Shown one piece after another: positions 41,929 to 51,625 of a stretch of DNA of 64,000 nucleotides; position 1 is the stretch's first letter; every line of letters starts with the position of its first letter. Origin of the DNA: Blastobasis lacticolella. Taxonomy: Eukaryota; Arthropoda; Insecta; Lepidoptera; Blastobasidae. The DNA lies in assembly GCA_905147135.1 (NCBI GenBank), contig LR990054.1, forward strand, positions 16,839,001 to 16,903,000, written 5' to 3'. The position numbers and the translations under genes are program-made. Below the pieces are notes generated by a model, which was not told where the DNA came from, made no database searches, and saw nothing but the letters and a program-made list of their open reading frames with translations.

Positions 41929-43341
41929 CCTCGTTTGGTGGCTTTGGCGGTTATTATTAGCTATTTATAGAGAATTTCGAAAACGGATCTTTATTATCTA
42001 AGAGACGAGCAAACCCCCCTCCAAATTCTTAACGTAAATAATTAATTTCACGTTTTAGAATAACATTTTACGTTATTTTGTGAAAGCCTTTCATCCCTAA
42101 GGATAGAGAATCAGCTACCAAAACGTAATTTTTGTCCATTTAATAATTATAAGGACAACAAACAAACTTCTCATTTACCACAAACAAGGCCAATGAAACT
42201 TAACCGTGGCCATTAATTTCAACTCATAACAAAGCCAACGCCCGAAGAACACGTCGGCAAGAAAGCAAATTCTAAATTCGCGAACGCAGCCACAAGAACG
42301 CAGCCCGTCGGCACCGTAAATTATCGACTACCGAACGGGAGAATCTCATCGTTTTTGCACCATAAAGTAGCATAATTACATCATACACATTATAACTGGG
42401 CACTCGATCACACTGGGACGGGGTTATTGTTCAATAAAAGCCATTCAGTGAGTCCATAACTCAATTTTATAGTTTTTATTTTGAGGCCCGAGTTCGAGGT
42501 GCACCTTGCGCGCAAAAACTCGCAGGCTCTCATTCGCGATAGTAATTGACGCAAAACCGTCTGTTCATCTGTTATTGTATTGTTTTTGCTGAATGTGCAC
42601 GTAAATTTTACGACAATGTCGAGTTGGAGCTCCTCGAAAGTAAAGTGTAAATTGTGTGGAATGGAGCCCAGAATTACGGTGCGAATGTTGCATTTTTAAA
42701 AGTACAGACAGAAAGCTGTCGACCGTCAAAGTGTAATGAAAAAATCTGTTACAAATTTATCAATTACTACATTAAAATAGTCATTGCATGTAATGAAGAG
42801 TAAATAAAATAAAATAACTTATTAGTGAATCAATAAATCGGACATCATCGCCACGAAACAAAATCCTCTAATCCCTCAATAAATGGCTGAAGTACAAATC
42901 TAACAGTGCAGTTAAATAAATAAAAATTAAATAAATAATCTTGAACAAATACAACGACAAACTAAACTCAAAGTTTATTTATTGATTAGGACATTAAAAA
43001 TATCTTTCATTCGTCAAAAAGGAGGGGGCTACGAAAAAAGGATACACACAGTGTCACGTTGGCCGTCCCAGTCTCACCCTAGGTAGGTATACTTTCGAAA
43101 GTAGGTCCACCCCCTCGTCTGAACCTTAACCCTCTCCAACCCCAGTGCCCCAGAGCCTGGGGCGACTCGGATATTGCGAATAGATATTAATTCCAACACT
43201 CTCTCTGGCCGGATATTTGACTCTGATAGTGCACGATATACTCTGGGAGTGATTAACTACGCGTATAGTAGTACGTACAGAGTATCGTTTCGGCCGCGGC
43301 AGATTTATTTGCTAATTGCTATTTTTCCTTTTTATATATAC
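41929..43341. other. unassigned stretch
   Basis: AT-rich with no recognisable element over 1.4 kb. The frame at 43174-43380 has no domain. Confidence 0.45.
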
Positions 43342-43597
43342 CCATCATCACAGCCCATAACAGTCCACCGCAGGACTTAGGGCCTCTCCCACGAAAGGGG
43401 AGCTTGTTGCCATAAACTTCACGCTTGGCAGGCGGGTTGGAGATCACAGTACTATAAATATAACAATGGAAAACGCTGCAGCCCATTTTCCACCCTACGG
43501 AGACTAGATCTTTTGCCTCGAAAACATTAGTCGCCTTGCACGACACCCATGAGTATAAAGGGTTAATGCTATTCTACTCTGCCGGACACCACACGGT
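43342..43597 (-). mobile_element. Retro-D, full length
   Basis: CCATCATCACAGCCCATAAC, AGTCCACCGCAGGACTTAGG, ACTTCACGCTTGGCAGGCGG, CCCATTTTCCACCCTACGGA, GCCTTGCACGACACCCATGA, CTCTGCCGGACACCACACGG. It keeps the GTGCAAGGCGAC segment missing at 34678. It lies at the tail of the L repeat that follows. Confidence 0.8.
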
Positions 43598-43599
43598 TG

Positions 43600-43815
43600 A
43601 TTTTTTACACTACTCAGTACCAAACGAACAGACAGCCACCTGATGGTAAGTGGTAACTGTCGCCCATAATATCTACAATTCGTACATTTAGGTTGCTGGT
43701 ACAAAAATGCAAAACCGTAGGTGCGTTGTCAATGTAAGGACTAAGATGAAGTGCGCCATGCCTTTTATTTCGCTGGCTACCTTATCCTTTAAACCGGAGC
43801 ATCGTTCCTGGTTTA
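43600..43815 (-). mobile_element. L repeat, 3' half
   Basis: ACCAAACGAACAGACAGCCA, CCTGATGGTAAGTGGTAACT, GTCGCCCATAATATCTACAA, TTCGTACATTTAGGTTGCTG, TAGGTGCGTTGTCAATGTAA, GCCATGCCTTTTATTTCGCT on plus. Confidence 0.6.
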
Positions 43816-43984
43816 CAACCCCTATCAAGTTTCAAGTCAAATTATTGTACCGACAATCAAGTGTAGCATATAGATAGATAGACATAGTCGTATCTTTATT
43901 TGGTCCAATAACACAATGAAACAACTTAAAAGTTACTGAATAAGCGAAGTTGTGTGACGCATGGTGTGAATTCACCACAGTTCT

Positions 43985-44322
43985 TTTATTGTGACTCTGC
44001 TACCAGGGGAACCAGACCAGATTGGATCATGGTTGATCAGTCGAATGAGGTGCAGGTTTCATCACGATGTTTTCCCTCACCTTTAGCATTCAACTAATGT
44101 ACTTACATAACTCAGAAAAGAGTCATTGGTACAGTACAAGAGCATATTTACCATTTCAAGAAAATTTAATTCATAAATGCTATTAAAACCATTTAACAAC
44201 TGCACAGATTAGGGTCGTCATGCACTTTTGTTCTTGCATTGTACATTGCCGCAGTGGGATTCGAACCCGGTACGTCTCGCCTACAAGTCGGATACCTAAC
44301 CACTCGGCCACCGCCGCTCCGC
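43985..44322 (-). mobile_element. SINE-A, tail-less, with a 104-bp insertion
   Basis: CTGCTACCAGGGGAACCAGA, GTGCAGGTTTCATCACGATG, CTTACATAACTCAGAAAAGA, GTCATTGGTAC then foreign DNA to 44236, then CATTGTACATTGCCGCAGTG, GGATTCGAACCCGGTACGTC, CAAGTCGGATACCTAACCAC. The head is very well kept; the 3' third is missing. Confidence 0.8.
44133..44236. mobile_element. small insertion in the SINE-A head
   Basis: Flanked by CATTGGTAC (44124-44132) and CATTGTAC (44237-44244), an imperfect duplication of the target. Its ends begin AGTACAAGAGCA and close TGTTCTTG (short inverted CAAGA-CA). Only one copy in the window, so class unknown. Confidence 0.4.
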
Positions 44323-44617
44323 ATACCTAGCTATACATACAAATCCAGGGAAGTGATCCACTTGGCGGTGGATTGTGCCGTTAGTGTAAACTGATTTGGG
44401 GGCGAAGTCTGCCGGCAAACTCAATAAGCCGCGGCTCGGCGCGAGTGCGATGTTGCCATTTCTTTCGCTTCGAATTCGGTTTTGGAGGTTATCCGGTGGG
44501 GTTTTGTTTCGTTTTTAGCACTAGATAGGTACTTTAGTTTTCTCTATTTGTTTGCTAGTTGGATACAAACGACCAGACAGATCAGCTAATGGAAAGCATT
44601 GCCATAAATGAGTAAAT

Positions 44618-44845
44618 ATGCTTGGACAATTCTCACAGCGCCATCTAGCCTCAAAAAAAGCAAAGCTTGTGTAATGGGTGCCAGAGAACTGTTAAACTAG
44701 TTAAGTATTTTTAAATACATACTTATTGGACATATAACAACACCCAGACCTGTAACAGAAATTAAAATTCATTTTTTTAATTTCTGCCCGGCCGGGAATC
44801 GAACCCGCCCGGTACCTCTTCGTGGCAGTGGCATGAATAATATAT
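44618..44845 (-). mobile_element. SINE-G
   Basis: TCTCACAGCGCCATCTAGCC, GTGTAATGGGTGCCAGAGAA, TAACAACACCCAGACCTGTA, TTTTTAATTTCTGCCCGGCC, GGGAATCGAACCCGCCCGGT, ACCTCTTCGTGGCAGTG. A CCCG duplication lies in the T-arm. The A-box end is lost. Confidence 0.8.
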
Positions 44846-44887
44846 GTCTCTGATATACTTTTATATCGCGCTAATAATATAATCATC

Positions 44888-45125
44888 TGCTTTAATGTCC
44901 TGGTTGTGCTCTCATGCACGAAGGCCCGAGGTACGCCTTAATGGGGGGCGACTGAATGTGTAACCATCTTCCAATCTGGTCAGGTACCCCTGATAGCAGG
45001 GCCATGGAGGTTAGATAGCAGTCGCTCCACTGTATATATCTGATCTGCTAAGTCCTGGATAATGGTTCAGACGCACCTTGTACACTCATGGGCCAGAGCA
45101 CAACCGGGACATTAAGACCAAGATA
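44888..45125 (+). mobile_element. SINE-A with inverted duplicate tail
   Basis: 44888-44942 is a minus-strand SINE-A 3' end (AATGTCCTGGTTGTGCTCTC, ATGCACGAAGGCCC). From 44946 a plus-strand copy runs GCGACTGAATGTGTAACCAT, CAGTCGCTCCACTGTATATA, TGATCTGCTAAGTCCTGGAT, GGGCCAGAGCACAACCGGGA, CATTAAGACCAAGAT. The two 3' ends form a potential long hairpin. Confidence 0.75.
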
Positions 45126-45605
45126 AGACAAAAATACACACAGAATGTTAAATTTCTATGTTACGCGTTCAACCAAACCCTCAACTGCTTAAGGCGGGCC
45201 GTACTTTCATTCGCCAGCTATGTTGCATATAAAATGTGGTATCCAGTTGCAAAATAAAACAAATAAAAACCATCCAAACTCCAATTGAAACGAAAGACCA
45301 AATCAAGCAATTAGGGTGAAGTAACCGTCGGAAACGTCAAGTAACCGTCCTGTAACAGGAGACACGAGCCCCGGTTCCCGAGGGAGTGAGGGGACCGCTA
45401 AATGAGAACCGTAGCCTCCTGGAGGACGTCGCAAATAGTGCTTAATTGAAAATAGACCCGGCAGTGGCGTGTGTGTTAGGGCAGGATCGAGTTTTATTCC
45501 TAGACTTAAACTTAATAATTCATTTTGTATATCTATATTTTACGCAGTCCGTTCCGAATCAATGTTTCTTTAGGTAGGTACAAGTGCGAATCAGTCTTTT
45601 TTTTA
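45126..45605. other. unassigned stretch
   Basis: CAAGTAACCGTCGGAAACGT-like short direct repeats at 45320-45360. No known element. Confidence 0.4.
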
Positions 45606-46260
45606 TTCTACGCATTGATAAACGAGCAGATAGCCCATCTGATAGTAAGCGGTAACTGTTGCCCGGTTGCGGGCAACAAAAATGCAGATCCGCAGGTGCG
45701 TTGTCACTATGAGGACTAAGCTGAAATGCCTCATGCCTATAATAGAGCTGGCTATCTTATCCTACAAAACGGAACCTAACAATATAAGTATTATTATATT
45801 AGACGGGACTTGGACGCGATACGTCGCGTCGCGTAGTTGTTTTCCCGACGTTTCGGTAGGGTTAAAGGTACGCCTTTAACCCTACCGAAACGTCGGGAAA
45901 ACAAATCATAAAGGTACGTCGCGTCCAAGTCCCGTCTAATATAATAATATGTGTAAAGAACGCGAGTTTAGTTTGAAACAAATAATATAAGTATTGTTGC
46001 TTGGCGGCAGAAATAGATAAGGAGGTGATACTCACCCAGACGGACTCGTCAGGCTTGACAGTTCTACCAACTGACTCGCGCGTGGACGATTTCTATCCCG
46101 TGGAACGACGGTGGCGTGCCAGTGTAGCAAGCCGAAAGTAGGGAAGTGATTGCTGCAGAATCACGTCCTCTCCGCCACAGGACTTGCACTGCTGGGCTGG
46201 AACTTCCATCGAACGGGTCTGTGCCCCTTGCATCCACCCCCCACGAACTGTACCATGTCG
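45606..46260 (-). mobile_element. L repeat, longest copy, interrupted
   Basis: GATAAACGAGCAGATAGCCC, ATCTGATAGTAAGCGGTAAC, CAGGTGCGTTGTCACTATGA, then AACCTAACAATATAAGTATT where the foldback enters. It resumes at GTTGCTTGGCGGCAGAAATA, GGCTTGACAGTTCTACCAAC, CTTGCACTGCTGGGCTGGAA. Without the insert it is about 460 bp. Probably a LINE 3' region; no coding block recognised. Confidence 0.6.
45793..45983. mobile_element. 191-bp foldback with a 12-bp target duplication
   Basis: AATATAAGTATT occurs at 45781-45792 and again at 45984-45995, exactly flanking the element. Left arm ATTATATTAGACGGGACTTG, TTTTCCCGACGTTTCGGTAG; right arm CTACCGAAACGTCGGGAAAA, CCAAGTCCCGTCTAATATAA. Arms are about 75 bp. The right end continues as GAACGCGAGTTTAGTTTGAA past the palindrome. 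The copy at 51300-51470 shares that right side. Confidence 0.85.
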
Positions 46261-46369
46261 CCTTTTCATATCATAAGCGCCATCCGTTTACATATATTAA
46301 GATAGCCTCCCGTTAATACCTGGTTTGTTGCAAGGTTTCATTAATTTACTATAATTAACTATATTCGGG

Positions 46370-46680
46370 ATCAATCTTGCAAACTTAATTTCACCCACTT
46401 TCGCCGTTCAATTGAGCTGAAATTTGTTCTAAGTATGATTACAATGCATTAATATAGTACCTAGGAGCTGATCTGATGATGGAGTCGGAAAGTTTTCTAT
46501 GAAACTATTGAGCGCATCAAAATAATCCCATCGTGTTTGAGCTCTTTGAAATGGTCTTGACGAGTACTATATTCAAGGGTCGATGATGTTGACGGAAGGT
46601 TGCCATCGGAACTTCTAAACGCAAAAAAATAACTACATAGTGTTTGGGCTCTTTGGAATGGTCTTGGTTATGGAAAAAGG
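46370..46680 (+). repeat. K repeat, compact copy
   Basis: TTCGGGATCAATCTTGCAAA, CTTAATTTCACCCACTTTCG, TTGAGCTGAAATTTG, GATCTGATGATGGAGTCGGA, CCCATCGTGTTTGAGCTCTT, then a second unit GTCGATGATGTTGACGGAAG, GTGTTTGGGCTCTTTGGAAT. Confidence 0.6.
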
Positions 46681-47039
46681 TTTCCCATTTGAGTATTTAC
46701 CTATTACAAACATAACTACACATACGGTCTTTGATAAAAAAAGGTTTTATCAAATAACCGTTAAACACCGCTTCCTCCGCCGCCCCGCGCCCCAGCCAGG
46801 GGCGCCCAACCCTGCAAGTGTTTCTTGTGACAACAACTCGTAACGCGCCTTCGCCACCCCTGCCCGACCCAGAGACAGGCTGCTAAATAGCCCACTTGTG
46901 GTGTTATATTATGGTTAGTAATGCGTTGATGACGAATTGTGTTTATTGTGCCGACAAATGGGACGGTATTTCGTGGAGGGTTTCATAAAGGCAGTGTGGA
47001 CATTGAGGAATATCAGTTTAGTGGGCACTCTCATTTACA
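46681..47039. other. unassigned stretch
   Basis: 46770-46880 is C-rich (CGCCGCCCCGCGCCCCAGCC); no gene or repeat recognised. Confidence 0.4.
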
Positions 47040-47345
47040 AAGCGGTAGCGTCGGTGGCTTAAGGGCTAGTGGCCGACTCGTAAGCGAGAGGTACGGAGTT
47101 CGAACCTCAGTTCCGCCATGTACCAATGACTTTTCCTTAATAATGTACATTAGTTGAATGCCAACCGATGCTGTTACGATGAGGGAAAACATCGTTATGA
47201 AACCTGTACATTTAGGCAACTCAATGTGTAACCATGATAATGTGATCTGGTCAGATTCCCCTAACGGACGTCAGATGGCACTCGTTCCACTGTAATTATC
47301 TGATCTGCCCAATCCTAAATCATAGTCAAGGCGCTGGCTACCGCG
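47040..47345 (+). mobile_element. SINE-A, near full length
   Basis: Head GCGTCGGTGGCTTAAGGGCT, GACTCGTAAGCGAGAGGTAC, GGAGTTCGAACCTC (box B kept). Body CCAACCGATGCTGTTACGAT, AACATCGTTATGAAACCTGT, GATGGCACTCGTTCCACTGT, TGATCTGCCCAATCCTAAAT. It ends CGCGCGCGAG, 20-25 bp short of the tail. Confidence 0.8.
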
Positions 47346-47541
47346 CGCGAGATTATAAAGTATTTTGCCAATCTTCAGTTGTCCACGCAGGCAAAGTCGC
47401 GGACAATAACTAGTTATAAGTTATTGTTAGGTATTTGTTGGCACCAAACCCCTCATTACCATTACCAATATGAGCATCGGTCACCAAGGACGCGTAATGC
47501 AAAAACATGTCTAAATTTGTTTTGTTAAGTGCTGTTTCCTA

Positions 47542-47645
47542 TCCTGCGTGGTAAATAGTATACAACAAAGTAGCTTCCCGCTGTCTATCCTTATGTTTTT
47601 AACAGATAGAGTGATTGAAGAGAAAGGTATATAGGTTAGAACAAC
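47542..47645 (+). mobile_element. Helitron-like H2, 5' end
   Basis: A|TCCTGCGTGG, TATACAACAAAGTAGCTTCC, CGCTGTCTATCCTTATGTTT, AACAGATAGAGTGATTGAAG, AGAAAGG. The 3' terminus is missing. Confidence 0.55.
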
Positions 47646-48634
47646 ATACGAACGAAATCGCCGCAAGCCGGCTAGTAATATTGCAAAAGTTTGTAAGAAT
47701 GTGCTTATAACACAAAATAGCACATACGTTATAAGTTATCTCGAAATTCAATGGGATTCCCACGGGAACAAGTCTGGAACGCTATAACCGAATTTTACGA
47801 CAAAGTCACGGGCATATGACTGTGCTGTGCGGTGTCTGATAGAGTAATATCCTAATCACTTCCATTTATAGATTTCGGAAGCTCCCGAAGGAGCCTTTTG
47901 GTGAGGCAAGTAATTTTCTTGAAAACTCAATTTGGAAGAACGTCTAGTTCATTCCAAGTCATGTTCTGGGTTAATCATTTTCTCAGCAAGTCAATTTCGA
48001 GGGACGTCATTTTCTGGTTTAAGCATATTTTTATACTGAACAGCTGTCATACCTAATTAGCATACACCACAACCACCCTAGTACTTAATCACTTGGTTTT
48101 GCGAAAACCCTAAAAATTTCTGCCACCTCGCGCACTGCCTTGTCAACGTTAGTGCAATATGTTTTATTTATGTTAAGGGCAAAACTGCCACTGACCGTCA
48201 GGTAGGCCGTCTGCCCTTTCACTAGCGTAACATAGAAAACACACACATTTCACTCCTAACTCCCCATAACCACTATCAATAAGCCCTAAACCGAGTCGCA
48301 AACTAACCAGAAAACAAAAAACAATCACGCGCAGACAATAGAGCATCGTACGTCATTCGGTCGAGCATTTCGCGCGAACAATCGTTGCTTCTTTACGAGC
48401 TCTTCGGGCCTTACCAGTGTTACCACACAGGGACTGGAGAGGGACAGACAGACCGCGTAATAAATCGCACTATGGACCGACCGACACTTCAGCGTGTCGC
48501 GTAAAATGGAAGGTTTATTTGACGTGCGCGTACGCATCGTGATTGAGGACGCGCGGGTGACATTTAATTTTTGGCGGCGGTCGCGCACCCGGTTCTTGGG
48601 TAGGACAAAGATAATATAATACTGGTTTGGTTTT
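47646..48634. other. unassigned, CpG-rich 48330-48600
   Basis: 48180-48225 has a faint L/B 3' module (CTGACCGTCAGGTAGGCCGT). 48330-48600 is CpG-rich (GTGCGCGTACGCATCGTGAT, GGACGCGCGGGTGAC, GGCGGCGGTCGCGCACCC). It could hold a promoter, but there is no supporting frame. Confidence 0.35.
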
Positions 48635-49025
48635 TCGCTCTTACGCGGGGGTCCTGGGTCTGCCGTGACCATGATCCAGGATTTGGCAGATCAAGGTTTC
48701 TATTTTTTTGTCGCTTGCCTTGATTCGAACGATTTCCAATTTTGATTTTCGGCATGAAACATTATATATTTTTTCAATCACATTGGCAATAACGAAAGAG
48801 AACGGTTTAAAAATGGGGAAAATCAGCATTATGCATCATATCGAATTTTTTATGCCGCAAATAAAAATTAAAAACTTTTTGAACCTAGGCGAGGTATTAA
48901 AAAATAGGGCCCCTGATAATTACAGTGGAGTGACTGCCAACTGACACGGAGGTCCTTGTTCACATGGGAATCTAACTATATCTCGCTTACGAGTCGGACT
49001 CCTTAACCACTAGGTCACCGACGGT
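48635..49025 (-). mobile_element. SINE-A interrupted by repeat F
   Basis: CGGGGGTCCTGGGTCTGCCG, GACCATGATCCAGGATTTGG, CAGATCA, then F to 48908, then TGATAATTACAGTGGAGTGA, TATCTCGCTTACGAGTCGGA, CTCCTTAACCACTAGGTCAC. The SINE itself also lacks its middle. Confidence 0.75.
48693..48908 (-). repeat. F repeat nested in SINE-A
   Basis: On the minus strand: AATTTTTATTTGCGGCATAA, GATGCATAATGCTGATTTTC, CCCATTTTTAAACCGTTCTC, TTTCGTTATTGCCAATGTGA. The same order occurs on plus at 60808-60965. The insertion falls between AGATCA and the GGTAATTACAG of the SINE. Class unknown. Confidence 0.55.
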
Positions 49026-49410
49026 CACTTTTGTTTCAATAAATATATTATGTCCTTAAAAAGACATAAACGCAATCATAATACCGTACATGATGTAAAT
49101 AGGTATGAGGCTGTTCTGTTGTTACAATAACGTTAGTATATCTAATGTTGATGATATTATTGATGTATTAATACCAATTAATAAGGTAATTAATAAATAA
49201 GGTGAGTCTTTCCCGAGCGCGCTTCATACAAACCTAGTTTGATCATGTTTTCAATATTATGCTATCAAAACCAATAAAATGTTGTATTCATTATCCAGAA
49301 ACCAATATCTATGCCTGTGGTTTGCCAGATTTTCGTTAAAGTATATTGTTTGAAAGTGGAGGTTTTATAAATAAGCAAGAAAGATATTTTATAAAGAATA
49401 AAATTTTTTA
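49026..49410. other. unassigned stretch
   Basis: AT-rich; no element recognised. Confidence 0.4.
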
Positions 49411-49454
49411 AAGAAAATCTTAAAGCCCGGCGCAACAAACATCCCCCGCGCTTT

Positions 49455-49950
49455 AGCCACATTCACGCAGCGCCATCCAGCCCAAAACTAAGCAAACCTA
49501 TGGGTGCTAGATAACTGACAAACTTCTTATAAACTTTTTTAAATACCTTCTTATGATACATAGAACACCTATTAACACCATTAGAATTCATAATTTCAAT
49601 TTCTGCTGCCGTGTGGTGACCGGCAGAGTAGAATAGCACCAACCCCTTACGCTAATGGGTGTCGTACAAGGCGACTAATGTTTTCGAGGCAAAAGATCAA
49701 GAGTCTCCGTAGTCTGGAAAATGGGCAGCAGCGTTTTCCATTGTTATATTTAAACACTGCGATCTCCAACCCGCCTGCCGAGCGTGGAGATTATGGCAAT
49801 AACCTCCCCTTTCGTGGGAGAGGCCCTAAGTCCTGTAGTGGACTGTTACGGGCTGTGATGAATTTCTGCTCGGCTGGGAATCGCACCCTCCCTCTCCGTG
49901 GCAGAAGGATGGATGGGTTAACAACTAACTAAACCACTCAGGTCGTCAAA
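49455..49950 (-). mobile_element. SINE-G carrying Retro-D
   Basis: ATTCACGCAGCGCCATCCAG, CCTATGGGTGCTAGATAACT, TGATACATAGAACACCTATT, TAATTTCAATTTCTGCT, then Retro-D, then AATTTCTGCTCGGCTGGGAA, TCGCACCCTCCCTCTCCGTG and AACCACTCAGGTCGTCA. The head, T-arm and A-box are all present but diverged. Confidence 0.85.
49608..49860 (+). mobile_element. Retro-D with an exact 10-bp target duplication
   Basis: AATTTCTGCT at 49598-49607 and 49861-49870 flanks a 253-bp element. It starts GCCGTGTGGTGACCGGCAGA, continues AATGTTTTCGAGGCAAAAGA, TCCGTAGTCTGGAAAATGGG, GATCTCCAACCCGCCTGCCG, CCTTTCGTGGGAGAGGCCCT, and ends GTGGACTGTTACGGGCTGTG then ATG. The target duplication and tail show copying by target-primed reverse transcription. 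No tRNA head: box B is not found. The 60-90 codon frame is a by-product of conserved sequence. Confidence 0.9.
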
Positions 49951-50050
49951 ATATATCGCTGAAAAAGGGAACACTTTTGACATAACTTTTTAAATCGTAA
50001 GAAAATCTTAAGGCCCGGCGCAACAAACTCTTCACGCTAAAGCCGTTACG

Positions 50051-50449
50051 CCTCCGGATTTGGTGACCAAACAATTATTAACACTTTTTACTTACCAAGC
50101 AATTCCTCGCCACAAAACCAACATTCCCGCGCGATCAGGGCCTCCATTGTGTCCACCACAACAATTTCGCGTGTCCTCACCACTGTCTAATATGATGGAT
50201 GGACAGACGGACGAAAATTAATCACGACGTCGCCCGAGGCCGTCTAATTACGGGCCGAGAGGAGTGGAGGGGCGAGCTTGTAGCTGTCTATGGGAAGGAC
50301 AAAGCACTTTGGAATTGGAACAGAATTGGCCTACATTGAATTTGTTATGAATCTCTGGGCGGGATGGGATTGAGGGAATTTTAATTTAATAAATATGAAA
50401 TATTTATTACAACGAGAATGGAAACATGTATTGTAATATGTATGCTATG
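50051..50449. other. unassigned stretch
   Basis: No element recognised; GGGCCGAGAGGAGTGGAGGG at about 50252 is a short purine run. Confidence 0.4.
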
Positions 50450-50672
50450 CTTACACAATTACACAGCGCCATCTAGGCCTAAATAAAGCAAAGCTTGTGT
50501 TATTGGTGCCAGAAAACTGATAAACATTTTTTTTTATACCTACTTATTATACATACAACACCCAGACCTATAACAGAAATTAAAATTGATCATTTTAATT
50601 TCTGCCCGACCGGGAATCGAACCTGTAACCTCTGCTTGGCAGACTAACTGAACCACTCGGGTCGTCAAAAAT
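50450..50672 (-). mobile_element. SINE-G
   Basis: TTACACAGCGCCATCTAGGC, GTTATTGGTGCCAGAAAACT, ATACAACACCCAGACCTATA, TTTTAATTTCTGCCCGACCG, GGAATCGAACCTGTAACCTC, GAACCACTCGGGTCGTCA. Near full length; the anticodon-arm region is shortened. Confidence 0.8.
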
Positions 50673-50681
50673 TCTACAAGT

Positions 50682-50830
50682 GCTTTTTTATACCATTAAG
50701 GTGGCAAACAATCTTACGGCCTGGCTGATGGTAAGCAGTCACCGCAGCCAATGGACGTTTGCAATACCAGGGGCATCACCCACGCATTGCCGACCCCATA
50801 AAAACCTTTTCACCCCGTGTCTACCTATTA
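50682..50830 (-). mobile_element. B retroposon
   Basis: TTTTTTATACCATTAAGGTG, GCAAACAATCTTACGGCCTG, GCTGATGGTAAGCAGTCACC, GTTTGCAATACCAGGGGCAT, CACCCACGCATTGCCGACCC, CATAAAAACCTTTT on plus. Confidence 0.75.
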
Positions 50831-50955
50831 CGGTTTCAAAGTGGTTTTAAACACGGAAAAAAGTTATTCATAAGATATGGCCCCTGACAGACAGATGAAC
50901 AGACAGCGGAGGCTTAACAAGGTTCCTTTTACAAATAAGGGCAATAGAAAACTGG

Positions 50956-51210
50956 TAGAGCTCGTCTAGTCTAAGATGACGCGCCCCACTACTTAGTTAG
51001 ATGATTTCGATGGGTGAGTGCAAATATTAATAACGACACTTCATCTGTGTGGGAGCCAATGAACGGTGCGTGTTCCGACGTTTGAATTTTACCGGCAACT
51101 GAATGACCAATTACAACGGCATTTGTATATGTATTGCGTCCATATTTTAAACTTGCTTGTGTGCGTTAATGCGATAGTGGGGCGCGTCATTTTAAATTAG
51201 ACGAGCTCTA
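50956..51210. mobile_element. MITE G, second copy
   Basis: TA|GAGCTCGTCTAGTCTAAGATG and ACGCGCCCCACTACTTAGTT at the left; GATAGTGGGGCGCGTCATTT, AAATTAGACGAGCTC|TA at the right. It carries 20-25 bp (GAACGGTGCGTGTTCCGACG) where the copy at 17918 has ACTCAATGAGCAACT. Confidence 0.75.
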
Positions 51211-51299
51211 CTTTTGCGTCATGGTAAAAGACATCAACCCTATTTCGCATTGAAACCCTACTTCGCATTGAAAACTCTTTTATAATTAAAAAAGCTGCT

Positions 51300-51470
51300 G
51301 ATGTGCTGGTAGGAGTCTACCAGCTGTCACCTCTCCTCGGCAGTCGTCTCGTGGGTGTAACCCTACCGAAACGTCGGAAAAACAAATCGAAAAGGTACGT
51401 CGCGTGTAAGTCCCGTCTAATATAATAATATGTGTTAAGAACGCGAGTTTAGTTTGAAACAAATATTATT
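51300..51470 (+). mobile_element. relative of the 191-bp foldback, right side
   Basis: GTAACCCTACCGAAACGTCG, GAAAAACAAATCGAAAAGGT, ACGTCGCGTGTAAGTCCCGT, CTAATATAATAATATGTGTT, GAACGCGAGTTTAGTTTGAA, the same as 45880-45983. Instead of an inverted left arm it has GATGTGCTGGTAGGAGTCTA, CCAGCTGTCACCTCTCCTCG, including hairpin GCTGGTAGgagtCTACCAGC. This may be the normal form from which the palindrome arose. Confidence 0.6.
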
Positions 51471-51625
51471 TTAAAAGTCATCATTTTAATAGCTATATGT
51501 ACCTATTTATTTATGTATTTGACACTAATGTTTAACCTTTTAACAGCTATCTAAATTAGAGTAATTGAAAACTTGTATAACTTGTGTTTATAGATAAAGG
51601 GCGATTTTCAAGAGGCGTTGAATTT

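Larger units (their letters stand above)
49411..50028. repeat. direct-repeat pair around a SINE-G
   Basis: AAGAAAATCTTAAAGCCCGG then CGCAACAAAC near 49412, and AAGAAAATCTTAAGGCCCGG then CGCAACAAAC near 50000: about 30 bp with one mismatch. The SINE-G plus Retro-D composite lies between, 15-50 bp inside. Confidence 0.6.

Noticed and set aside
51300..51420. Hammerhead ribozyme (CTGATG ... CCGAAACG)
   Set aside because: The first core box reads CTGATGTG rather than CTGATGA, and I could not place stems I-III correctly between it and GAAAC.
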